Part shown: positions 1 through 6,347 of the stretch, piece after piece
Position numbering within the stretch: position 1 is the stretch's first letter
Layout: the number at the start of each line of letters is the position of its first letter
Assembly (NCBI GenBank): GCA_022840285.1
Contig: JALHIE010000095.1
Location: 1-6,735, forward strand
Direction: 5' to 3'
Length of the DNA: 6,735 nt
DNA from: Porphyromonadaceae bacterium
Lineage (GTDB): Bacteria > Bacteroidota > Bacteroidia > Bacteroidales > Dysgonomonadaceae
Notes under the pieces: model-generated
Told to the model about the DNA's origin: nothing
The model's input: only the letters and a program-made list of their open reading frames with translations
Databases searched by the model: none
Position numbers and translations under genes: made by a program

Positions 1-961
1 AGTTCGAAAGCGGCTTTCAGGGCTTCGTCATCGTTTACGGCAACTACCTGTGCCCGCCGGGAGGCCGCCAGGTGGGCGTGGATGGGACCAATACCCGGAT
101 AGTCCAGCCCGGCGGAAATGGAATAAGGTTCCGTGATTTGTCCGTCTTCGGTTTGCATCACCAACGTTTTGCACCCGTGGATAATTCCAATAGAGCCCAT
201 TTGTATGGTGGCTGCCGTTTCTCCGCTGTCGATTCCCTTGCCGCCTGCTTCGGCGAGTACGATTTTCACCGCATCATCGTTCAGGAAGTGATAGATGGTT
301 CCCGCAGCGTTGCTTCCCCCTCCCACGCAGGCGAAAAGATAATCGGGAACGGCACGGTTTTCCTTTTCCATCAGCTGCTTCCTGATCTCTTCACTGATGA
401 CTGATTGTAACCGGGCTACCATATCGGGATAGGGGTGAGGCCCAACGGTGGATCCGATGATATAATGTGTGTCCGAACCGGAACGACCGTTGCGCCCAGC
501 ATCTGCATCTTCTTGACGTTTACCGCTTGACGTTCCACATCGGTTTTCCCCATATAAACAATACATTCCATCTGCATCAACGCACAAACGGTAGCGGTTG
601 CCACACCGTGCTGCCCGGCACCGGTTTCGGCGATAATCCGGGTTTTCCCCAATCGTTTGGCGACAAGAATCTGGCCGACTGTATTGTTGATCTTGTGTGC
701 TCCGGTGTGATTTAGGTCCTCCCGTTTGAGGTAGATGCTGCATCCGTGTTTACCGGAAAGGTAACCGGACCGGTAAAGCGGAGAAGGCCTGCCCACGTAA
801 TCCCAGAGCAACCGATCAAAATCTTTTTTAAACGATTCGCTTTCCAGGATTCTGAGATAGGCGTCCTGCAATTCGGTAACGCACCTGTGAAGGATTTCAG
901 GAATATAGGCTCCGCCAAATTCACCGTAAAATCCGGACTGATCTACTGAAAATTTCTGCAT
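1..961 (-). pseudogene. trpB: Tryptophan synthase beta chain, interrupted by an internal out-of-frame deletion, partial at left edge
   Basis: TrpB is the PLP enzyme that joins indole and L-serine to give L-tryptophan in the cytoplasmic TrpA2B2 complex. From ATG 961 the first 162 residues are intact: the FGGAYIPEIL start region, the PLP lysine K90 in GAHKINN, and catalytic E112 in AETGAGQHG (Salmonella K87 and E109). The frame then runs into unrelated residues and stops at 416. The other frame resumes at 473 with DTHYIIGSTVGPHPYP and stays open to base 1, including the PLP-phosphate loop GGGSNA (about 323-306) and SISAGLDYPG. In intact TrpB about 23 residues (the SG-x-x-TLKDA-NEA-RDW segment) separate the halves, so about 67 bp are absent. 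An upstream TTG at 988 is open, but homology and the A-rich run before it favour ATG 961. The last 50 or so residues lie outside the window. It is the first gene of the trp operon, preceded by an attenuator. An assembly error is the main alternative to a true pseudogene. Confidence 0.93.
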
Positions 962-992
962 ATACTGTTTTTTTTTGTTTGATACCAACGAA

Positions 993-1022
993 AAGAGCCT
1001 GTCGCAGGTGCGACAGGCTCTT
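993..1022 (-). terminator. trp attenuator hairpin (Rho-independent type)
   Basis: Arms 1022-1010 and 1005-993 are perfectly complementary over 13 bp (AAGAGCCTGTCGC with GCGACAGGCTCTT), closing a 4-nt loop. On the minus strand the stem ends in TTTT and then CG, so the U-tract is short. The hairpin lies between the Trp-rich leader peptide and the trpB ATG, about 30 nt before that ATG. That is where an attenuator should sit, which argues against it being a terminator for a plus-strand gene; there is no plus-strand gene to its left. The arms also pair as DNA in the other direction, but no good T-run follows on the plus strand. Confidence 0.8.
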
Positions 1023-1082
1023 CTATGTTTATTGTTATTGAGTTCTTACTATAGATACGACTGCTTCCCTTACGACCGGTCG
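1011..1082 (-). promoter_or_regulatory. Possible antiterminator pairing in the trp leader RNA
   Basis: The segment CGACCGGT at 1082-1075, which covers the last codons of the leader peptide, can pair with GCCTGTCG at 1018-1011 in the first arm of the terminator hairpin, giving seven pairs of eight (one G-U, one C-U mismatch). The geometry suits attenuation. A ribosome stalled on the two Trp codons (1102-1097) would leave 1082-1075 free to pair and block the terminator. A ribosome that reaches the stop codon (1072-1070) would cover it and let the terminator form. The pairing was found by eye; no folding energy was computed, and other antiterminators are possible. Confidence 0.35.
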
Positions 1083-1129
1083 GGTTGTACGTAGCGCCAC
1101 CAATATCCGTTAGCAAGAGAAATGTTCAT
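1070..1129 (-). CDS. trpL: trp operon leader peptide with tandem Trp codons
   Basis: A 19-codon reading frame, ATG to TAA, reads MNISLANGYWWRYVQPDRS. It contains two adjacent TGG codons (1102-1097) in the middle of the peptide. It starts about 12 nt after the predicted transcription start, ends about 50 nt before a strong hairpin, and lies directly upstream of trpB. Leader peptides with tandem codons for the end-product amino acid are the hallmark of ribosome-mediated attenuation, in which scarce charged tRNA-Trp stalls the ribosome and prevents termination. The peptide itself probably has no function beyond its translation. There is no clear Shine-Dalgarno site; the sequence before ATG is A/T-rich, as is usual in Bacteroidota. 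The gene symbol is used by analogy with the enterobacterial leader and does not imply sequence homology. Confidence 0.85.
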   Translation of the reverse strand: MNISLANGYWWRYVQPDRS

Positions 1130-1147
1130 ATTCCAATTATTTTGCCG

Positions 1148-1177
1148 CAAATGTAGGGTTAAAAAAATAAAAAGCAA
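1148..1177 (-). promoter_or_regulatory. Promoter of the trp leader/operon
   Basis: On the minus strand TACATTTG (1155-1148) matches the Bacteroides -7 consensus TAnnTTTG exactly. TTG (1177-1175) sits 19 nt upstream, fitting the -33 element. Transcription would start near 1141, about 12 nt before the leader ATG. The spacer is T-rich. The -33 box lies only 23 nt after the stop codon of the preceding gene, so the promoter fills the whole short gap. Confidence 0.72.
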
Positions 1178-1199
1178 TGTGTTTTTCAAACTTTAACAT

Positions 1200-1985
1200 T
1201 TAAAACCTGAATCCTACGGAGAAAGAAGAACGGATAAAAGCCCACGGGCCTTTGGTTTTTGCTTCAGCGGAGGTGGAAGTGACTTCAACACGCTCTACCT
1301 CCGCAATTTTTTTTCCTCCGATTTCAATGTCGTTCAGGTTCTCCATAATCTCCTGTTCCAGGCTTGCTTGCTCTTCCGCAGACATTTCATGGCTGGAGGT
1401 TCCGTTAAACAGGGCTTTGTTCGTGCCGTAGTGAGCACCAATGATTGTCCAGTCAAGCGCAATCCTTTTCTTTTTCCCGGCTAACCATTGTATTCCGATA
1501 ATTGCTCCTCCACTGTGGGTATTCAAACTACCCTCAAGGTTAATTTCTTGCGGTACGCTATGCTGATCTTCAAATTCTATTAAGAAGTTTGAAGCTTTAA
1601 AGCGCTCGTATTTGTAGTAAGGGGCAATATAGAAGCCTTTACCGTAGCCGGATCTGCTTAAGTAAAAACGCACCTCGGGTGTAAAGGAGAATGTGCCAAT
1701 CCGGATGTCTTCGAGTTGAGGATCGTCTGAAAAACGGCTGATGTAGGGGACCTCGCCCTGGGGCATAATGTTCACTCCCAGTACGGCGCTGATGTTCTTG
1801 TTAATGATCTGTTCTCCGTAGAACCCGAAATTCCGAGTCGCCCACCCCAGAACATTGGTCTTTAGGATGGTTTTTCCTCCCGGCAGCAGCCCGTCAGCTG
1901 CATTCGATTGTCTGTTAATTTGTTGCGCGTTGACACCACTCATAACCATCAGTGCCAACAGGGATAATAAAGCTGTTTTTTTCAT
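1200..1985 (-). CDS. Secreted DUF3575-like outer-membrane beta-barrel protein
   Basis: This 261-residue protein begins with a clear signal peptide (MKKTALLSLLALMVMSGVNA, probable cleavage before QQ at 21). The mature part alternates short beta-strands such as ILKTNVLGWATRNFGFYGEQ (40-59), ISAVLGVNIMPQG (65-77), FSFTPEVRFYLS (99-110), FYIAPYYKYERF (118-129) and GGAIIGIQWLAG (159-170). It ends in an aromatic-rich strand, SSFSVGFRF, with a C-terminal Phe of the kind used for outer-membrane barrel insertion. Residues 198-235 are acidic and probably helical, suggesting a loop or periplasmic insert. The K-TNVL start of the barrel resembles the DUF3575 group common in Bacteroidales; that assignment is from memory of the family and is less certain than the barrel prediction. 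Its function is unknown. It has its own promoter and no visible terminator before the trp promoter downstream. Confidence 0.85.
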   Translation of the reverse strand: MKKTALLSLLALMVMSGVNAQQINRQSNAADGLLPGGKTILKTNVLGWATRNFGFYGEQIINKNISAVLGVNIMPQGEVPYISRFSDDPQLEDIRIGTFSFTPEVRFYLSRSGYGKGFYIAPYYKYERFKASNFLIEFEDQHSVPQEINLEGSLNTHSGGAIIGIQWLAGKKKRIALDWTIIGAHYGTNKALFNGTSSHEMSAEEQASLEQEIMENLNDIEIGGKKIAEVERVEVTSTSAEAKTKGPWAFIRSSFSVGFRF

Positions 1986-2022
1986 GTGAGTGTTATTAAA
2001 AAGTGATACGGGGATTTTACCG

Positions 2023-2051
2023 CAAAAATAGGGAAATACTTTTGTAACAAA
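2023..2051 (-). promoter_or_regulatory. Promoter of the outer-membrane protein gene
   Basis: TATTTTTG (2030-2023, minus strand) matches the Bacteroides -7 element TAnnTTTG exactly and lies about 38 nt before the ATG at 1985. TTTG at 2051-2048 could be the -33 element, although the 17-nt gap is a little short. The flanks of the -7 box are almost identical to those of the trp promoter (17 of 20 bases), which supports both calls. Confidence 0.65.
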
Positions 2052-2129
2052 TAAACGATAATTCCGGTAAATTGTTCAATAATTTTATATTATTTTTTAT
2101 AATAAAAAGGTATGGCTGTTAAACCAGAA

Positions 2130-2161
2130 TTTGGTCTGTTGAGTAAAAAATTGTTTCTTTG
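2130..2161 (+). promoter_or_regulatory. Candidate promoter for fumC
   Basis: TTTG (2130-2133) is followed after 20 nt by TTTCTTTG (2154-2161), which differs from the Bacteroides -7 consensus TAnnTTTG at one position. It points toward fumC and would give a 5' untranslated region of about 218 nt. It is the best plus-strand match I found in the gap, but the consensus is short and chance matches are common in this A/T-rich stretch. Confidence 0.35.
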
Positions 2162-2385
2162 TCACGGCGTGCGGTTCATTTAGTTCAGTGGTATATAGGA
2201 GATGTGTCTATCCGGATTGTTTTACCGCATTAGTAAGATTGAACACTGTTTGGTTATCAGACTTTGAAAGAAAGGGTAGGTCTGCCTTTTACAGACCGCA
2301 GGGATGAGGCACAGTATATCGTCTGTTGGAAGATTTGGCCGTAGCAGTAACGAGTGCAAAAGTAAAATAAAAAATCAGAAAAGGG

Positions 2386-3804
2386 ATGAATTCTAAAAAA
2401 TCCAAAATAAAATACAGAGTTGAGAAAGATACGATGGGAGAGGTAAAAGTTCCTGCTGATAAACTCTGGGGTGCGCAAACCGCACGTTCGCTCCGCAATT
2501 TTAAAATCGGAGCGCCTGCTTCCATGCCCCTGGAGATTATTTATGGATTTGCATACCTGAAAAAAGGTGCTGCGTACGCCAATTGCGAGCTGGGGGTGTT
2601 GTCGCAGGAAAAACGGGATCTCATTGCGCAAGTTTGTGAAGAAATACTGGAGGGGAAGCTGGACGATCAGTTCCCGTTGGTTATCTGGCAGACAGGCTCT
2701 GGAACGCAAAGCAACATGAACGTAAACGAAGTGATTGCCAACCGCGCTCATCAGATTTCCGGGAGAGAAGTCGGCGATGGAGAGACGGCCCTTCACCCGA
2801 ACGATGATGTAAATAAATCGCAGTCATCCAACGATACGTTTCCAACGGCGATGTCCATTGCCTGTTACAAAAAAATTGTTGAGGTAACCTTGCCGGGATT
2901 GCGTAATTTACAAAGAACACTTGCTGTAAAATCCATCGAAACGGAAGAAGTGGTCAAGATTGGACGCACACACTTTATGGATGCTACCCCCCTGACACTG
3001 GGGCAGGAGTTCAGTGGATATGCTGCTCAGCTGGAATACGGTATAAAAGCCATTGAAACCACCTTGACTCACCTGGCCGAACTGGCCCTTGGTGGAACCG
3101 CAGTAGGGACTGGCCTGAATGCTCCCAAAAATTACGATGTCCTCGCAGCAAAGTATATAGCGGAGTTTACAGGGTTGCCTTTCGTGACTGCAAAAAATAA
3201 ATTCGAGGCACTTGCCGCACACGATGCCCTGGTTGAAACGCACGGAGCATTGAGACAGGTGGCGGTTTCGCTTAACAAGATAGCCAATGATGTCCGTATG
3301 CTTGCCTCCGGGCCACGAAGCGGAATTGGAGAGATAACGATCCCTGCCAACGAGCCGGGTTCTTCCATCATGCCGGGGAAAGTGAATCCTACTCAGGCAG
3401 AAGCTGTGACGATGGTTTGCGCACAAGTCCTGGGAAACGATGTGACGATGGGTGTTGCCGGCATGCAAGGTCATTTTGAGTTAAATGTTTTTAAACCGGT
3501 TATGGCGGCGAACTTCTTACAGAGCGCCCGGCTTCTTGGAGATGCCGCCGTATCTTTCAATGAACATTGTGTCTCGGGAATAAGGCCGAACTTGGAAAGA
3601 ATCAACGCGTTGGTCAATAATTCCTTGATGCTTGTAACGGCTTTGAATACAAAAATCGGTTACTACAAGGCGGCTGAGATAGCTAAAGCCGCTCACAAAA
3701 ACGGAACCACCTTAAAGGAGGCGGCGGTTCGGTTGGGTTATGTTACTGCCGAAGACTTTGATGAATGGGTGAAACCCGGGAATATGACCAAACCTCTGGA
3801 TTGA
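2386..3804 (+). CDS. fumC: Class II fumarate hydratase (fumarase C)
   Basis: Fumarase C is the cofactor-free, homotetrameric cytoplasmic enzyme that interconverts fumarate and (S)-malate in the TCA cycle or its reductive branch. The 472 residues match the usual family length. Visible motifs are VPADKLWGAQTARS (22-35), TGSGTQSNMNVNEV (103-116), HPNDDVNKSQSSNDTFPTA (137-155), GRTHFMDATPLTLGQE with the catalytic H196, and the fumarase/aspartase signature GSSIMPGKVN (325-334), whose flexible loop carries the catalytic serine. The KVN and TGSGTQSN forms point to fumarase rather than aspartase or argininosuccinate lyase. ATG 2386 is preceded by AGAAAAGGG, which may act as a weak ribosome site; M17 at 2434 is a less likely start because other FumC proteins extend N-terminal to it. 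It needs no iron, unlike the oxygen-sensitive class I fumarases also found in this phylum. The GH2 gene follows after 47 bp with no terminator seen. Confidence 0.97.
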   Translation: MNSKKSKIKYRVEKDTMGEVKVPADKLWGAQTARSLRNFKIGAPASMPLEIIYGFAYLKKGAAYANCELGVLSQEKRDLIAQVCEEILEGKLDDQFPLVIWQTGSGTQSNMNVNEVIANRAHQISGREVGDGETALHPNDDVNKSQSSNDTFPTAMSIACYKKIVEVTLPGLRNLQRTLAVKSIETEEVVKIGRTHFMDATPLTLGQEFSGYAAQLEYGIKAIETTLTHLAELALGGTAVGTGLNAPKNYDVLAAKYIAEFTGLPFVTAKNKFEALAAHDALVETHGALRQVAVSLNKIANDVRMLASGPRSGIGEITIPANEPGSSIMPGKVNPTQAEAVTMVCAQVLGNDVTMGVAGMQGHFELNVFKPVMAANFLQSARLLGDAAVSFNEHCVSGIRPNLERINALVNNSLMLVTALNTKIGYYKAAEIAKAAHKNGTTLKEAAVRLGYVTAEDFDEWVKPGNMTKPLD

Positions 3805-3851
3805 ACATTCTTACTGAATTTTACTAACTCAATACAATAAAATTACTTTTT

Positions 3852-6344
3852 ATGAGGATAGCTCAACTTTTGATGGTTCTGTTTTTTTTAGCAGTGACTT
3901 TTTCTGCTGAAGCGCAAACCCGTGTACAATTAACTTTAAAAAAAGGCTGGAAGTTTTCGCGCGAAGACAACGCATCCGCGTCGGGAATAAATTTCAACGA
4001 TGCCTCCTGGCAATCGGTGGAGGTGCCCCACGATTGGGCTATTTACGGTCCGTTTGACCGGTCTAACGATATCCACCGCATGGCTATTGTTCAGGACGGT
4101 CAGACAAAAGCGATCGAACATTACGGAAGAACGGGCGGACTTCCTTTCACCGGTGTCGGATGGTACAGAAACAGATTCTCGATTCCGGATTTCACCGATA
4201 ACAAGCGGGTGAAAATTCAGTTCGACGGTGCGATGAGCAATGCGCGGCTTTACGTCAACGGGAAAGAGGCCGGATATTGGCCGAACGGATACAACACGTT
4301 TTATTTTGATATCACCGATCTTATAAACAACGATGGAAAGGAGAATGTGCTTGCGGTCCGTCTCGAAAATTTTGAAGAACAATCGCGCTGGTATCCCGGT
4401 GCGGGACTCTACCGAAACGTTCACCTGATCGTTACGGACAAGACACATATTCCCATTTGGGGGACTTACGTTACAACGCCTATTGTGGAAAAAGATGTTG
4501 CGCGTGTGAATGTCCGCACCCGGGTACATGCCTCCGGAGAAAGCAATCTGAAACTGGTTACCGAGATCCGGGACAAGTCGTTCAATGCAATCGCTTCCGC
4601 AGAGCATACGCTCTCTAAAGCCGACATGGGTGAATTTTCACAAAACCTGGCCGTGGAAAATCCCCAATTGTGGGGGATTAAACAGCCAAACCTGTATACC
4701 GTGGTGTCCAGGCTCTACGAAAACAATCAATTGGTTGACGAGTGCACCACACCTTTCGGCATACGTACCCTCGAGATTAAGCCCAACGACGGTTTTTACC
4801 TGAATGGTGAGAAGATAAAATTCCAGGGCGTATGCCTGCATCACGATTTGGGACCGCTGGGGGCTGCAGTGAACGAAGCTGCTGTCCGTCGCCAGATCCG
4901 TACGATGCAGGATATGGGTGTAAACGCTATCCGCACCTCACACAATATGCCTGCACCTGAATATGTCCGGATTGCCGATGAAATGGGAATGATGCTGATG
5001 GTGGAAACGTTTGACGAATGGGCCATCCCGAAAGTGAAAAACGGCTACAACCGCTATTTCAACGAATGGGCGGAAAAGGACCTGATGAACGTGCTGCATC
5101 ATTACCGGAACAATCCCAGTGTGGTGATGTGGTGCATTGGCAACGAAGTGGAGGAGCAAAGTAACAAGCACGGTTCGAGGGTGGCACGTTTCCTGCAAGA
5201 CATTTGCCATCGCGAAGACCCGACTCGTCCGGTGACCAACGGAATGGACCGTCCCGACCATGTATTTTCCAACAACATGGCGGCCGTGATGGAGGTTCCG
5301 GGATTCAATTATCGTCCGTTCCGTTATCAGGAGGCGTACGACCGCTTACCGCAACAGATAATCTTAGGCAGTGAAACGGCGTCTACACTCAGCTCGCGTG
5401 GAATATACAAATTCCCGGTGGAGCGAAAATCGATGGCGCAGTACGATGACCATCAGGCCTCTTCATACGATATGGAACATTGCGGTTGGTCGAATTTGCC
5501 TGAAGATGATTTTATTCAACACGAAGATTTGCCGTATACCATCGGAGAATTTATCTGGACAGGCATCGATTACCTGGGGGAACCGACGCCGTACTACAGC
5601 GCGTGGCCCAGCCACAGTTCACTTTTTGGTGCGGTTGACCTGGCGGGAATTCCCAAGGACCGTTTTTATCTCTATCGCAGCCACTGGAATAAAGAGGAAG
5701 AAACGCTGCACATCTTGCCCCACTGGAATTGGGAAGGGCGCGAAGGGGAAGTGACGCCCGTTTTTGTGTACACCAGTTATCCGTCGGCAGAGTTGTTTAT
5801 CAACGGGAAAAGCCAGGGAAAACGCACCAAGGAGCTGTCTATCCCGCTTGAGGGAAGTTATACGGCGGAAGCGCAAAAGAGTTTCGAACGGCAGAAGCGC
5901 TACCGGTTGATGTGGATGGATACCCGTTATGAGCCGGGAACGGTGAAAGTGGTGGCGTACGACAACAACGGAAAAGCGGTTGCCGAGAAAGAAGTGCGTA
6001 CCGCTGGAAAACCGCACCGCATCGTTCTGCAGACCGATCGTAACGTGATTGACGCCGATGGCGAGGACATTTCGTTCGTCAACGTGAAGCTTGTGGATAA
6101 AGCGGGAAATTTCTGCCCGGTTGACGACCGGGAGATCTCTTTTACGGTAAAAGGCGCCGGTATATTCAAGGCTGTCGCCAACGGAAATGCAGCCAGCCTG
6201 GAATCGTTCCAGCTCCCCCGGATGAAACTTTTTAGCGGACAGCTTACCGCATTGGTGCAAGCCGGAGAAAAACCGGGAAACATCGTGCTGGAGGCAAAGG
6301 CGAAAGGAGTGCAAAGCTGCAGGATAGAGATTTTAGTAAAATAG
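3852..6344 (+). CDS. Secreted glycoside hydrolase family 2 enzyme, probable beta-galactosidase
   Basis: This 830-residue retaining glycosidase probably removes terminal beta-linked sugars from glycans in the periplasm or at the cell surface. A signal peptide covers 1-21 (cleavage after AEA, before Q22), with no lipobox cysteine. Domains in order are: jelly-roll sugar-binding domain (about 26-195, with WYRNRF and RWYPGAGLYRNVHL), Ig-like sandwich (about 197-305), TIM barrel (about 310-615), DUF4982-type beta domain (about 632-715, with SAELFINGKSQG) and a GH2 C5-type beta domain (about 722-830). The acid/base is E432 in WCIGNEVEEQ and the nucleophile E508 in ILGSETAS; their 76-residue spacing equals that of E. 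coli LacZ (E461, E537). RTSHN (361-365) and FIWTG (567-571) are also typical. This architecture is frequent among beta-galactosidases, but beta-glucuronidase or another GH2 activity cannot be excluded. There are no SusC/SusD genes in the window. The methyltransferase gene begins 3 bp after the stop codon. Confidence 0.93.
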   Translation: MRIAQLLMVLFFLAVTFSAEAQTRVQLTLKKGWKFSREDNASASGINFNDASWQSVEVPHDWAIYGPFDRSNDIHRMAIVQDGQTKAIEHYGRTGGLPFTGVGWYRNRFSIPDFTDNKRVKIQFDGAMSNARLYVNGKEAGYWPNGYNTFYFDITDLINNDGKENVLAVRLENFEEQSRWYPGAGLYRNVHLIVTDKTHIPIWGTYVTTPIVEKDVARVNVRTRVHASGESNLKLVTEIRDKSFNAIASAEHTLSKADMGEFSQNLAVENPQLWGIKQPNLYTVVSRLYENNQLVDECTTPFGIRTLEIKPNDGFYLNGEKIKFQGVCLHHDLGPLGAAVNEAAVRRQIRTMQDMGVNAIRTSHNMPAPEYVRIADEMGMMLMVETFDEWAIPKVKNGYNRYFNEWAEKDLMNVLHHYRNNPSVVMWCIGNEVEEQSNKHGSRVARFLQDICHREDPTRPVTNGMDRPDHVFSNNMAAVMEVPGFNYRPFRYQEAYDRLPQQIILGSETASTLSSRGIYKFPVERKSMAQYDDHQASSYDMEHCGWSNLPEDDFIQHEDLPYTIGEFIWTGIDYLGEPTPYYSAWPSHSSLFGAVDLAGIPKDRFYLYRSHWNKEEETLHILPHWNWEGREGEVTPVFVYTSYPSAELFINGKSQGKRTKELSIPLEGSYTAEAQKSFERQKRYRLMWMDTRYEPGTVKVVAYDNNGKAVAEKEVRTAGKPHRIVLQTDRNVIDADGEDISFVNVKLVDKAGNFCPVDDREISFTVKGAGIFKAVANGNAASLESFQLPRMKLFSGQLTALVQAGEKPGNIVLEAKAKGVQSCRIEILVK

Positions 6345-6347
6345 ACA

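Larger units (their letters stand above)
1986..2385. other. Divergent intergenic region between the outer-membrane gene and fumC
   Basis: These 400 bp carry the minus-strand promoter near 2023-2051 and a candidate plus-strand promoter at 2130-2161. An A/T-only inverted repeat at 2088-2104 (6-bp arms, T5 loop) is probably chance. A small hairpin, GGTCTG with CAGACC around a 7-nt loop (2279-2297), lies in the presumed fumC leader. A tRNA-shaped segment at 2174-2245 is described among the findings. I recognise no known riboswitch and no convincing gene. A 30-codon frame (2304-2396) overlaps the fumC start but has no protein-like character. Confidence 0.6.

Noticed and set aside
72..404. 110-residue plus-strand reading frame at the left edge
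   Set aside because: It lies opposite the well-conserved C-terminal half of trpB and has no protein-like features.
416..480. Programmed frameshift in trpB
   Set aside because: About 23 conserved residues are missing as well as the frame, which recoding could not restore.
962..988. TTG start for trpB giving nine extra residues (MVSNKKKQY)
   Set aside because: The extension is an A-rich untranslated run just after the attenuator hairpin; TrpB homology begins at the ATG at 961.
2088..2104. A/T-only inverted repeat as a terminator
   Set aside because: Six A-T pairs make a very weak stem, and no gene ends next to it; both flanking genes point away.
2112..2183. 23-codon frame ATG to TAG in the intergenic region, preceded by AAAAGG
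   Set aside because: It runs through the candidate fumC promoter and has no recognisable peptide feature; short frames are expected by chance.
2257..2796. 179-residue minus-strand frame across the fumC start region
   Set aside because: It overlaps conserved FumC coding sequence and contains no motif or plausible start context.
3936..4607. 223-residue minus-strand frame opposite the GH2 N-terminal domain
   Set aside because: Its composition (many Arg, Val, His, Ile without pattern) is typical of a mirror frame and the plus-strand domain is clear.
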